64,000 nt of DNA from Hydractinia symbiolongicarpus (Eukaryota > Cnidaria > Hydrozoa > Anthoathecata > Hydractiniidae): the NCBI RefSeq assembly GCF_029227915.1, contig NC_079877.1:23525851-23589850 (forward strand). Direction: 5' to 3'. The notes below the pieces were generated by a model that worked only from the letters and a program-made list of their open reading frames with translations, was not told where the DNA came from and did not search any database. The position numbers and the translations under genes are program-made. This document shows, piece by piece, positions 13,190 to 22,939 of the stretch. The stretch's first letter is position 1. The number at the start of each line of letters is the position of its first letter.

Positions 13190-14460
13190 GTTGTGACATT
13201 AGGGGGTGCCCTGGAGATTGTTGTCAGATCAAGAAAGCCCAGGACCGTAGAGCTTACAAAATGGCTAGCTGGGAAGGGGGTGAAAAGATTACAAGAAAAG
13301 CTTGAGGACCAGCACCGGACCATTGCGATCCTCGAGTACGTTCGTGAGACATTTGTTAATACAAAAGCGCTAATTCTACCTGAAAGTGGAACAAATTAGG
13401 GAAGACAACGTCATCATAATCCATCGCAAACACACCAGACAAAACGAAAGAGAAGTATCATTATCTTTTGTACTTATGTGTGCGTGTTCAAAGACAGGTT
13501 CTTCCTACCAAAAGGAGATGGATGCGAGAAAACTACTCAAAATCCGATGAAATTATCGGTTTGAGGAGGATGGGCAGGTGATCGAGATGATCTTTATGAT
13601 TTTGGTGTGCCAGCGACAGAGGACTAAAGAAGTAACCGAATGGTCCACTTATACTTTTTTATATGGAAGGGTTGTCCATATAAAAACTTCAATTCTTTCT
13701 TATAAGAGAAAAGTTGTCCCTTGCAGCGGTTAATTATTTCCAAGGCAAACAAGTCCGATTCTTTTATGTGCAGGATAAAGGTCAATCTATTTTAGCCTCC
13801 AATACTTGGATATAATAGAGAAGCGGTAGTAAAAGCTATTCAGCCAAATGTTCCTGACAAGTGTACAATGCAACTAGGTGACGCAAGTCTCCAAGGTGTT
13901 GACAGATCTGTCCACACCCAACCAAAGACAGTTTTACTGGCAGATCCTGGCCTCTGTTGCTTTCTGTTGAGATGTGTTTAACCCGACGCAGAATCCTTTT
14001 TAGAGTGGGTTGCAGAAGAGGTTCTACCCAGTGAAATTTGAAAGCTTACTGCGGCCATCGAGGACAGAGATACTACCGTCGCCATCCTCCAGGGCGACTT
14101 AGATTACCGATAAAAGTGGCTCATGGTGCTCGGGGATGTAATTGCAGTGCTCAAGGACCAAGTAAAAACATTACAGCAACGTACCGTGCCCTACCTCGAA
14201 GATCCTGGCAAAGATAACGGCATGGTCATTATCCAGAAAAAAACAACGATCCCTTTCCCTTTGTGGTGATTTGTGGTCAACAATCTTGTCGACTACCCCA
14301 AGCGTGAGATTGTGGTGCTGGCAGAGACCCCAAGTTTTATTGTACATTATAACTGGCTCAGGCAGCGTCGCTGTATTGAGGTAAACCCGGAGAGGGTCAG
14401 AAATTTTAGGCTTGCCGAAAACTATACTCGTGAACGTCTATTAGAGCTTACGTAAGCACC
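13190..14460 (+). pseudogene. Bro-N domain protein of a large DNA virus/Polinton type, decayed
   Basis: Fragments of a Bro-N (baculovirus repeated ORF) protein lie in several frames. At 13200-13330 is RSRKPRTVELTKWLAGKGV, the region closing a Bro-N domain, followed by a short helix. At 13820-14060 there is a second, more N-terminal part with VPDKCTMQL, the QPKTVLLADPGL segment and ESFLEWVAEEVLPSEI. At 14060-14240 is a coiled region ending DPGKDNGMVII, and at 14280-14455 a C-terminal module (REIVVLAETPSFIVHYNWL ... NFRLAENYTRE). The parts are out of order and interrupted, so the gene is rearranged and dead. Such proteins accompany Polinton/adintovirus-like elements in invertebrate genomes. Here it faces the integrase gene that starts at 14497. 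Confidence 0.65.
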
Positions 14461-14496
14461 CTTATTTGGGGGGTCTTGATAAACCACAAAAAAATA

Positions 14497-14565
14497 TTAC
14501 CATTCCTTCACATGCTCCGGCGGTATCTGAACATCCTCAGGAATAAGCATCTTTCAAGTAATACA
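14497..14565 (-). pseudogene. C-terminal tip of the Polinton-like integrase, cut off by the copia insertion
   Basis: On the minus strand this stretch reads MLIPEDVQIPPEHVKEW and then a TAA stop (14497-14499). It continues the integrase gene whose main part lies at 18387-19329, on the far side of the copia element. A frameshift separates this tail from the adjoining codons. Removing the copia element and one target duplication makes the two parts adjacent. Confidence 0.7.
14561..14565. repeat. Copia target-site duplication, left (ATACA)
   Basis: Five bases ATACA directly precede the 5' LTR and are repeated exactly after the 3' LTR at 18382-18386. Five bases is the usual duplication length for Ty1/copia elements. 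Confidence 0.9.
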
Positions 14566-14843
14566 TGTTGAAAATAGGCACTCTTGCCGCAAGAACATTC
14601 TAGAACCTTGTGTACTATCTAGAAATATAAGGGACATTGGAAAATATTCCAGAAATAAGATAACTATACTAGAAACTACTAATAGTAAATATAGAACATC
14701 TGGAATATACTAGAACATTCTAAAGTATCTTATCTTTAATATATAAATAGGAGAACGTCTTGTAAATTTTAGAGTCATAGAGTCATAAAGTTATTGGAGC
14801 AGTCGAAGCAACTCTGCAAATATATAAAGTTTACATTTCAACA
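14566..14843 (+). repeat. Copia 5' LTR
   Basis: The LTR starts TGTTGAAAATAGGCAC and ends TTTACATTTCAACA. It contains a TATATAAATAGG promoter-like box near 14742, consistent with the U3/R border. It differs from the 3' LTR at three sites: AAAA/AGAA in the GGACATTGG block, CT/AT in the AGAAA..ACTAAT block, and TAAT/TTAT in the TATCTTT block. The U3 part is crowded with AGAA/TTCT blocks. Confidence 0.95.
14592..14606 (+). promoter_or_regulatory. Heat-shock-element-like site in the LTR
   Basis: AGAACATTCTAGAAC fits the three-pentamer HSF consensus nGAAnnTTCnnGAAn exactly. The same site occurs in the 3' LTR at 18130-18144, and half-matches (TAGAACATTCTAAAG) recur downstream in U3. The plant copia element ONSEN carries comparable HSF sites, but heat induction here is only inference. 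Confidence 0.5.
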
Positions 14844-14857
14844 GGTTATGGGCCCAG
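14844..14857 (+). promoter_or_regulatory. Primer-binding site for an internal initiator tRNA-Met fragment
   Basis: GGTTATGGGCCCAG lies directly after the 5' LTR. It is complementary to the anticodon-arm sequence CTGGGCCCATAACC of animal initiator tRNA-Met, not to a tRNA 3' end. Drosophila copia uses the same half-tRNA priming scheme. The tRNA sequence comes from general knowledge; the match was made by eye. Confidence 0.8.
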
Positions 14858-15030
14858 TCTATGCCCAAGAAGATTGAATATTTACAGAAATAATATTCAA
14901 GAAGAAGAAGCCATCTTGTGTGTCCGACGAGTTTGTTTTGATTTTGGTTTGGATTGGTGTAAAGTTCGCACGAAAAATCGTATTGTGGAAACCTGAAACG
15001 GATTATCCGGATTAGTTGAATACGGAACAA

Positions 15031-18000
15031 ATGGCGATGGAAAGCACCAAAGTATTGATAAAACCATTGAATGGAACAAACTATGCTACCTGGAAGGTAC
15101 AGTGTAGAATGGCGTTAATCAAAGATGGACTTTGGGGAATTGTTGATGGAAGAGAAAATGCTCCAACTGAAGAGAGAGAAATTCCGAAATTTAATTTGCG
15201 TAGAGATCGTGCGTTAGCAACGATTGTTTTGTCGGTGGAACCAACGCTGTTATACCTGCTTGGACCAGATCCAGAAGATCCTACTGAGGTTTGGAAGAAG
15301 TTGGCAGACCAGTTCCAAAAGAAGACATGGAGTAATAAATTGACACTACGCAGGAAGTTGTATGACTTGAAGTTGAAAGATGAGCATTCTGTTCAAAAGC
15401 ACGTTAAAGCTTTGACAGAAATTTTCGATGAACTTGCAATTATTGGAGACCCGTTGGATGATGAAAGTAAAGTTGTTCATTTGTTAGCAAGCTTACCAGA
15501 CTCGTATGATATGCTAGTTACAGCTCTGGAGGCTAGTGCTGAAGTACCGAAGCTTGAAGTCGTAACTGAACGATTGTTACACGAGGAAAGCAAGCGGAAA
15601 GATAAGGACACTTTGGAAACGAATGTCAAAGCAATGACATCGAATCATGGAAAGCCAAGAAAGGGACCCAGATGTTATCACTGTGGAAAGATTGGTCATG
15701 TGAAACGATATTGCAAAGAATTAACGAAGAAGTTCGAGAGACAGACTCCTTCGACGTACGGTAAAAATCGAATGAAGCCGCAAAATGTGTGTACGGCTGA
15801 AGAAGAAGAAGATGATGACGAAGAAATCATCAGTTTAGTTGCTGAAAATACTTTGGCAGTCAAAGGAAAAAGTAACTGGATAGTTGATTCAGGCGCAACA
15901 TGTCACATGTGTAACGAAGAGGAATTGTTCGAAGAAATTTCGTCACTTGAAATACCACAAGATATCACTGTCGGTGATGGATATTCAGTACAAGCAATTG
16001 GAAAAGGAACAGTAACCTTGGAAATGAACATTTCAGAAAACAGAAACGTTGTATGCAAGTTATCTGATGTCTTATTTGTACCACAACTTTCGTACAATTT
16101 ACTTAGTGTATCAAAAGCTGCAACAAATGGAAAGAAGTTTCAGTTTGAAGATTTCAAATGTGACATCGTGGATGCGAAACACGGAATCATTGGTACAGCA
16201 ACAAAGCATGGCAACCTTTACCATCTCAACTGTAATGGATTGAGAAATAAGAAGAATCACACAGTTATGAAATGTGATAATAACGCTACAACAAAGGAAG
16301 AAATTTGGCATAGAAGATACGGTCATCTCGGTGTGCAGAATCTTAAACGATTGGCAAGGGACAAACTTGTTAAAGGGTTTGATTATGATGCAACAAAGAA
16401 ACCGACATTTTGTAAACCGTGAATTGATGGGAAACAAAGCAAAATACCGTTTCCGAAGACAGGAGGAGATCGATCGAAAAATCTCCTTGGTATAATCCAT
16501 AGCGACGTTTGTGGAAAGATAGAAACAAAATCACTTAGTGGTGCAGAATATTTTGTTACATTCATTGACGATAAATCAAGATACGTATGGGTATATGTCA
16601 TGAAACACAAAAGTGAAGTGTTTGAGAATTTTAAAGAATGGAAAGCAACTGTGGAAAAATCGACTGGAATTCAGATAAAAACGTTTAGAACTGACAATGG
16701 TGGAGAATATACATCCAAAGAGTTCGAAGACTATTTGAAGAAAGAAGGTATTCATCATGAGTTGACAATTCCGAAAACACCGCAACAAAATGGAGTTGCA
16801 GAGAGGATGAACAGAACACTCATGGAATCTGTAAGATCAATGTTAGCAGATTCAAAGTTACCAAAACGATTTTGGGCCGAAGCCTTGGCTACAGCAACGT
16901 ACCTTCGTAACCGATGTCCAACGACAGCAGTTAAAGGGAAGACACCCTTTGAAGTATTAACTGGAAAGAAACCAAATGTCGAAAATCTACGAATTTTCGG
17001 ATGTGATGCGTATGCTCACGTACCAAAAGATGAAAGAAAGAAACTTGATTCAAAAACCAAGAAGAGTGTATTTCTTGGATACGGTGATGGAATCAAGGGA
17101 TATCGTCTATATGACAACGACAAGAAGAGAGTCTTTTACAGCCGAAATGTGACATTCAATGAAATCTGTGGTGAATTGAAAGACGACCGTGACATAGACG
17201 AACCAAAAGTAGAGATCGAAATACAACCTCGTGAAGAAAACACAGATAATCAAATGCAGGAGGAGCAAGAGCGACAAGTAAGAGAACGACGGCCTCCTGA
17301 TCGTTACGGAGAATGGGTGTACATCACTCAAGAAGAAGATCCAAATACATTTTCTAAACCAATCAAAGGACATGATGCAGACAAGTGGATGCAAGCAATG
17401 GAAGCCGAATTGGATTCTCTACACAAAAACGAAGTATGGGAGTTGACTGAATTACCTCCAAACAGAAAAGTTGTTGGCAGCAAATGGGTATACAAAAAGA
17501 AACAAGACTCTGATGGGAATGTGGAACGATACAAAGCAAGATTGGTTGCACAAGGATACAATCAAAGATATGGAGAAGATTATGACGAAACAACTTCTCC
17601 GGTAGTTAGATTCGAATCAATACGAACGTTGATTGGATTGGCAGTCAAGAAAGAACTTCTCCTACATCAACTCGACGTTGGAACTGCATTTTTGAACGGT
17701 GAACTTAACGAAACCATATATATGAAACAACCAGAGGGATTTGAAATTCTAGGAAAGGAACACTTGGTTTGTAAACTCAAGAAAAGTATCTATGGATTGA
17801 AGCAATCATCTAGATGTTGGAACGAAGCACTTGACAAACATCTAAAGAGTATGGGCTTCAAACAATCAAACAACGATCCTTGTATATACACGCTTGAAAC
17901 AGATGAAGAAACATTCATAATCGCTGTATATGTTGATGATATCATACTGGCCGGAAACAATCAAAAACGTATTGATGAATTTATCAAGATGATTGGAGAT

Positions 18001-18096
18001 ATGATCGCAGATATAATGACGAAAGGAATCGGACGAGTACAGTTTGATAAGTTGCGAACGATGATCGGATTGAAGAACCTTACGGACTGCGAGTGA
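15031..18096 (+). pseudogene. Copia Gag-Pol polyprotein with one nonsense codon and an RNase H deletion
   Basis: A single frame runs from ATG 15031 (MAMESTKV) to TGA 18094-18096, about 1022 codons, against a usual size near 1300. In order there is a Gag region; a CCHC knuckle CYHCGKIGHVKRYC (residues about 214-227); a protease with WIVDSGATCHMC (Asp near 286); an integrase zinc region (WHRRYGHLG); an integrase core with Asp in HSDVCG, Asp in FRTDNGGEYTS and Glu in GVAERMNRT (35 residues between the last two); and a reverse transcriptase with LDVGTAFLNGEL and YVDD (967-970). An in-frame TGA at 16420-16422 replaces the second Cys of the integrase HHCC zinc site. After residue about 990 the text jumps to the extreme C-terminus (MIADIMTKGI), so RNase H is missing. 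The start at 15031 is preferred over the upstream in-frame TTG at 15016. Confidence 0.9.
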
Positions 18097-18103
18097 GGAG
18101 GAG
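18095..18103 (+). promoter_or_regulatory. Polypurine tract
   Basis: GAGGAGGAG lies directly before the 3' LTR and overlaps the end of the polyprotein stop codon. It is the expected plus-strand primer site. Confidence 0.75.
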
Positions 18104-18381
18104 TGTTGAAAATAGGCACTCTTGCCGCAAGAACATTCTAGAACCTTGTGTACTATCTAGAAATATAAGGGACATTGGAGAATATTCCAGAAATAAGATA
18201 ACTATACTAGAAAATACTAATAGTAAATATAGAACATCTGGAATATACTAGAACATTCTAAAGTATCTTATCTTTATTATATAAATAGGAGAACGTCTTG
18301 TAAATTTTAGAGTCATAGAGTCATAAAGTTATTGGAGCAGTCGAAGCAACTCTGCAAATATATAAAGTTTACATTTCAACA
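18104..18381 (+). repeat. Copia 3' LTR
   Basis: 278 bp, identical to the 5' LTR apart from three substitutions, and including the heat-shock-like site at 18130-18144. It ends CA and is followed by the ATACA duplication at 18382-18386. Confidence 0.95.
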
Positions 18382-18386
18382 ATACA
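18382..18386. repeat. Copia target-site duplication, right (ATACA)
   Basis: An exact repeat of 14561-14565. On the minus strand the integrase text (GIPVLY) runs into it from the right and resumes at 14565. Confidence 0.9.
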
Positions 18387-19329
18387 GTACAGGAATTCCT
18401 TTTACTAAACGATCCGAGCTATATGTTTTCTTAGTCCAACAGGCGTCAGTAGTGAGTCGTCTCGCATAACCATGCTCTTCTCCTGGTTGTAGCAGATAGA
18501 GAACCCATCCTTAGATAATGGTTTTATCTTCGGGCTAGTGTTGCTTTTTCGCGAGTGGTATCTAATCCAATTTAATAACCCTGGTAGGTTTCATATCTAT
18601 CATGGCAGTCTTGGTGTTGTTCAAGTGTTTTACGAAGGTATATAAATGCTTCACCAAATTACTACTAGTCTCCTCACTAGCTAGCTTTTGCGCACCCTGA
18701 GGTTGGAGAGTTTATCCGCAAGTACCTTGTTGTAGGACTCGACGAATGCTGTGAACGTAGGGTGATACTTTATGATGGCCCACTTAATCTCTACACCCTT
18801 ATCCTCTGAAAGCTCCGTCACTACTGACTTGAATTCACAGCCCTTGTCACACTGGATGACATTTGGTTATCGAAGGGATCCTGCTTTGTAAATATCCTTG
18901 ATCATGTCCGCAACTTCACTGTATTTTTTCGTACGTAGAGGTCTGGCCACTTTGTATCTCGAGGCTGCATCAATCAATATTTATAGGTGGTACCGTATGG
19001 ACTTGTGATGGGGCATGTACAATATATCAAGCTGATGTATGTCGCTCGGTATTGTGATAGTAAAATGGTGATAATCGATACATTTCGGACCTTGAATATG
19101 CCAGACCCACAAGATTTGCCTGGAAACCAGTAAGTGACCTTTTTTTGGATACCGCGCTCTGTTTCGCGAGCAATTTAATGGTTTTTCGACCTGTCCAAAA
19201 TTGTTTTTGGGTGTAGTAAATACTACATAGTTTTTCCGCTTCTTCTTTGCTGACAAGATGATCTCCTTTTGACTTGTCTAAAATACATTTAAAAAGAAAC
19301 ATCAATCTACAAAAATTTGTAGGCCACAA
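18387..19329 (-). pseudogene. Polinton/adintovirus-like integrase (rve type), decayed and interrupted by copia
   Basis: The N-terminal part (19230-19329) has LDKSKGDHLVSKEEAEKLC followed by a Tyr-Tyr motif. The core (18980-19100) has IQGPKCIDYHHFTITIPSDI and HQLDILYMPH, where the Asp is the expected first catalytic acidic residue of the rve fold. Further down, short pieces resemble a CDNG-type second acidic block (about 18860) and a YNKV/LA segment. At 18590-18670 is an SNLVKHLYTFVKHLNNTKTA block. At least four frame changes and several stops make it dead. It reads toward the copia element, which separates it from its last codons at 14497-14565. Integrases of this kind mark Polinton/Maverick and adintovirus-like elements. 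Confidence 0.7.
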
Positions 19330-19699
19330 ACCACAGCAGAGTCAAAGATCCGACGAAAAAACTCAGCTCGCTGTCTTGTTGCTTTCTGGAAGGCGCGCAG
19401 ATATCCGACAATTTTGGACGTTTTTCTGCGATGTAACATTTATACTTGTCATCTTCAAACTTCAGAAGGCTCTTCCCGGCCTGTAGTTACAGTTCTCGTT
19501 GTTTGTTGAGCAGGTATATTTTTGCCTGTCGGTCTTGTACCCACTGTACTTGGGAGGCCTGTAATTGCTTCATAGCTTTGTCATGTCTTTTGAATTCTGC
19601 CCCATCATGCCCTGCAAGCTTACTAAACAGGAATTTTGTACCACTAAATGTTAAAGCGTTGATCGAAGCCCCTCCTGCCAGGATAGCCAGAGTTGCCAT
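19307..19699 (-). pseudogene. Small Polinton-associated membrane protein with one in-frame stop
   Basis: It starts MATLAILAGGASINALTF, a hydrophobic N-terminus. A charged helical stretch rich in Lys, Arg and Gln follows, then a single in-frame TAA at 19487-19489. Beyond it, in the same frame, come KFEDDKYKCYIAEKRPKLSD and a hydrophobic C-terminal segment (LTLLWFVAYKFL) ending with a stop at 19307-19309. I recall similar small proteins beside Polinton-like capsid genes in cnidarian genomes, but I know no function. It overlaps the capsid-like gene upstream and the integrase start downstream. Confidence 0.55.
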
Positions 19700-20916
19700 T
19701 TATGTAATACTCCACGCTGTGGAAACGCCCATTGAGGATATTTAACTGCACGTCCTGAAGCAGGTACAAGTAGCGGCGTATTTCCCCAGTTCCGTCGGCT
19801 TTCTTGGTCATATTCAGCGTAACGCCGTCGCTCAGGCGGAGAAGAGGCCTTCCACTACCATGGAGACTATGGTCCAGCAAAGCTCTGAAATCAATGAACA
19901 GGGCGTATCTTTCCGTCATGTATTGCCCCAATGGTGACCTCCAAGTCGTGACCTCCAAAAAGGTCTCCTCCCCCGGGTGATGCTTATTTTCTCAATCTCT
20001 GGGTTGTAAAAGACCTCATTGTTACCAGAGTAATGTTTAACTTTCCGCGGGTCCACGAAGAGTGGTAAGACCCTTTCAAAGATTTTGCAGGAATGTCAAT
20101 TTGACAGTTATAACTAGTGTTTTGTTTGTTAATGGTGACCACCTTGATTTTAAGTATCTTCTGGTATGGCAACGCGAGACGACCATATCGGGACATCATA
20201 GCACTCGTCAGACCCTCATGGGAGACCTTGTGAAATTGAAGTTTTATAATAAATGGTTTTCTTGTACGCGGCACTCGCGGCGTTGGCTACCGTGCTTTCC
20301 GAGGCCACCGTACAACATCCTTTATGACGTCGCTATATGAGGCGAAATGAATCACAAATTTCAACCTGTCATGTAACCCTGCCTGATAAAAAGGAAGATT
20401 CCTAGCAAATTGAAACATCTTTCCAAGGGGTATACAAAAGGTGTTACCCAAGACTGAGACGATTTCTTTTTCTTCGTCAGTACCGGCATGGTCAGTGGCT
20501 TTGACCTGCAAAACCTTGATGGTACCGTCATTGGCGTTGATACCCTCTAAAATTAGGTTGCTCTCCCGATCAAACTTGGAAACCAGGGGTACCTGTAGAC
20601 TGCAAGCGTGTTGTATTCGCTGACGTGTTGCATTACGTTGCCATTCAAGGTAATACGAAGGTCTCGAACCAACAATTTGCCGATGTTTGAGACGATGGTG
20701 AGTTTTGTGTTGGTACCTGTAAATTCCAGGACAAAGAGTAGTTTGTTAGACCCTGGAAAGGCCACCTCGTCCCGGTGGATGTTGGGTAGAGGTCCTCATT
20801 CTGGTTTATTGTGGAAGGTATATTACTTATCTGGACACGCTGTTTTTTTCACCTTTGATGCCAAATAGCTGCTTCATTTCAGAGTAGGGGTAGAGTTTAT
20901 CTCCGAATGCACTCAT
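19644..20916 (-). pseudogene. Capsid-like structural protein of a Polinton/adintovirus-like element, decayed
   Basis: It starts at 20916 with MSAFGDKLYPYSEMKQLFG. Fragments follow in changing frames: KLTIVSNIGKLLVRDLRITL (20650-20710), then FCIPLGKMFQFARNLPFYQA (20360-20440), then ISHEGL-type text and RYGRLALPYQKILKIKVVTI (20130-20200). The last part has LGQYMTERYALFIDFRALLD and LHGSGR (19830-19935), where a frame stays open for about 100 codons. Beta-rich text with an IVxNIGK segment and a PFYQAGL segment fits a double-jelly-roll-type major structural protein. The capsid assignment rests on remembered family resemblance and position, not on a search. At least four frameshifts make it non-functional. 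Confidence 0.55.
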
Positions 20917-20946
20917 TTATTTTTATGTGAAATTTAAATAAAAGAT

Positions 20947-22177
20947 ATGCCGACAAATCCATTCGAGCCTGACATTGAAAAGAAGGGCCGTCCAGGGGAC
21001 AGTACTCCATCAACGCCAAGGCCTTCAGGGCCAATACCAAGGCCGGTACCAATCCCAGAACAACAGGGCCGCGGGGTACCAAAACAAGGCAGAAAAATCA
21101 CAGGTTGACGATCTTTACGAACGTCTTAGTGAAGAACTAGGGCATTCCATTGCAGAAATGTACGAAGAAATTGAAATGAAAGGGATCAACTTATTTTCGA
21201 TGGGATAATGATCACGGATTCGAATGGTGAGTTAAAGAGCGTTGGCCAGACAAAGGCAAAGGTTGTTAGGTAAGGAGCGCCTAATAGCCATATGATTTAA
21301 AGGCTATACTACACCTAACAACGGTTGTAAGGTAAGAGCCCAAGGAGTCCCGTACAAGATTGTACAAAAAGAGGATAATTCTGATGATATCGAGATGATG
21401 CCCTTACTTGAGAATATCCTGGATGAGACGGGGAGATTCATCGAAAAAATTTCATTTGATGTCGACGAAGTACTCATTGAACGTGAAAGAAGGGGGCTCA
21501 ACCTGGAACTGTTGACCTTACAGGGTAATTTAAAAAACTTGAAAAACAAGATGATTTTTACGACAGCGAGATTGTTAAAGCGTAAGCCAAGATGAAAAGG
21601 CTTCAAGCGAAGAAAGATGCTGCAGGTGCATCTGAAGTGGAGTAAAATATCTGGAACAAAGATATTAGGAATGTTGAGAAAGAGATTGAAAATCTGATTG
21701 ATCAAAAAGGGGCCGTGATGGCAGTGCACAGACTCTTATTCTCTAAAATCTATAGTCAGTTGAAAGTCATTAAGAAAACCCTCACGAAGATTGCTGGAGA
21801 TGACACGTCCTTCCCCGAAAAACTTAAGATTTTGTTCAAGGAGCAGGAGCTTACGATAGCCAGCATCGTCTCGGCTATTGGGCTACTCATAAGCCCAATC
21901 GTGCTAGCTGATACAGTAGGGGGGGAAGTGCTAGAGTTGCTGCAGGTGCTGCATGAAAAGGGTTTGTAGAGAAGCAAAGGCTTGGATAAGGCTTGGATAA
22001 TTCCTTAAATACCTGGCAGCTAACTTAGGTGCAGCATTGCCCGGGATTATTGGTACCGTAGTCTCGTTTTTTCTTAGAGTGGCCGCGAAAATTGTCAAAT
22101 ATGGAGCTAAGCACCTGTACATAGTAATAGCTGCCGCCGTAGCGTTTGTTGCAGCGTACATTGGAAATAACAAATAA
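20947..22177 (+). pseudogene. Polinton-like structural protein with Pro-rich start and C-terminal membrane anchor, decayed
   Basis: Diverges from the capsid-like gene across about 30 bp. It starts MPTNPFEPDIEKKGRPGD and has a Pro-rich segment. After a frame change near 21105 comes DDLYERLSEELGHSIAEMYE (to 21208). The middle is coiled-coil-like: IEKISFDVDEVLIERERRGL at 21430-21500 and KIYSQLKVIKKTLTKIAGDD at 21745-21810. Next is FKEQELTIASIVSAIGLLIS (about 21830-21900), a hydrophobic stretch. After another frame change, LGAALPGIIGTVVSFFLRVA (22025-22090) and a hydrophobic end VIAAAVAFVAAYIGN stop at 22175-22177. The order suggests a virion-associated protein with a C-terminal transmembrane anchor. 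The family is recalled from invertebrate Polinton-like elements and its function is unknown. Confidence 0.55.
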
Positions 22178-22195
22178 CCTCACTTTAGCCATATG

Positions 22196-22882
22196 TAGGC
22201 AATGATGACTCCTACCTTTACTGTGATCAACACTGTTTTTGTATCCTCATATAAATCTGCCTTGTCCCCCATGTTAGTTCAAGGTGTTGTATGCCCTGGC
22301 GCATTTTGCATAGTTTGTTCCACCTCCCTGTGTGCTGTTGGCCTGATAGCCTGCCTAGGACGTGTTGTATGCCTAGTGGCATGCTTCACAATTGGCTTGT
22401 GCACATCAACCTGGACCCCAACACTGACATTTGCGGGCGCGATCAAGATGTCGTTGTTGTACCCTTATACTTTACCCATACGCAGGTTCATAACAAAAGG
22501 CAACATGTACACGTTGGGCAAAACCACGAGGATTTCCGGGCTTCTCGCATACTGCTGCACCTTCTGAAATTGGGTGATATCAATTCCTACATTTTCCTCA
22601 AGTCGTATCATACTTTTAAATTTATGCAGTAACATGTGCTTCTGAGGCGTCTCCAGTCCGGGGTAGGCAGGCCTTTGTAGCGCCTTCTATACAATCACAT
22701 AGACTTTTGTACGCACTATCAAACACATTTCGCTCCTCCACGTAGGCCAAGCAGCACGCATCTCCATCTTTCTGTTCGGCTTTATGAGTTGCTATTTTTT
22801 CTTTGACATGAAAAAAGCCCAGAATTTGTTGAATGATTTGTACTCTCCCATGGGAGGTTGTATCTCTTGGGGCACCTGACAC
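22196..22882 (-). pseudogene. Unrecognised reading frame within the Polinton-like element
   Basis: Two minus-strand frames follow each other with a shift near 22625. The first (22622-22882) is charged, with VKEKIATHKAEQKDGDACCL and four further Cys. The second (about 22300-22620) reads RLEENVGIDITQFQKVQQYA, then a beta-rich SPEILVVLPNVYMLPFVMNL, and ends near 22280 at a stop. GC content and codon pattern are higher than in the surroundings, as in the neighbouring viral genes. I do not recognise the family. Position suggests another element gene; it could be two genes. Confidence 0.35.
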
Positions 22883-22939
22883 CTATTGTGTTGCCCAGTT
22901 CTACGGAGCACCAGTAACAGCGTATTTGCTATTGATAAT

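Larger units (their letters stand above)
14566..18381 (+). mobile_element. Ty1/copia LTR retrotransposon, nested in a Polinton-like integrase gene
   Basis: The element is 3816 bp and complete at both ends: 278-bp LTRs (14566-14843 and 18104-18381) starting TG and ending CA, a primer site, one long Gag-Pol frame, a polypurine tract and a 5-bp ATACA target duplication. The LTRs differ at three positions by my comparison (about 99% identity), so the insertion is young. It cannot move by itself. The frame has an in-frame TGA at 16420-16422, and an internal deletion has removed the end of the reverse transcriptase and nearly all of RNase H. Confidence 0.95.

Noticed and set aside
16420-16422. Selenocysteine or readthrough at the copia TGA
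   Set aside because: No SECIS-like structure was recognised, and other damage (RNase H deletion) shows the element is defective. A point mutation is simpler.
22202-22567. 121-codon plus-strand Cys/Leu-rich frame resembling a membrane protein
   Set aside because: It overlaps antisense a more protein-like minus-strand frame of the Polinton-like element and has no start context or homology.
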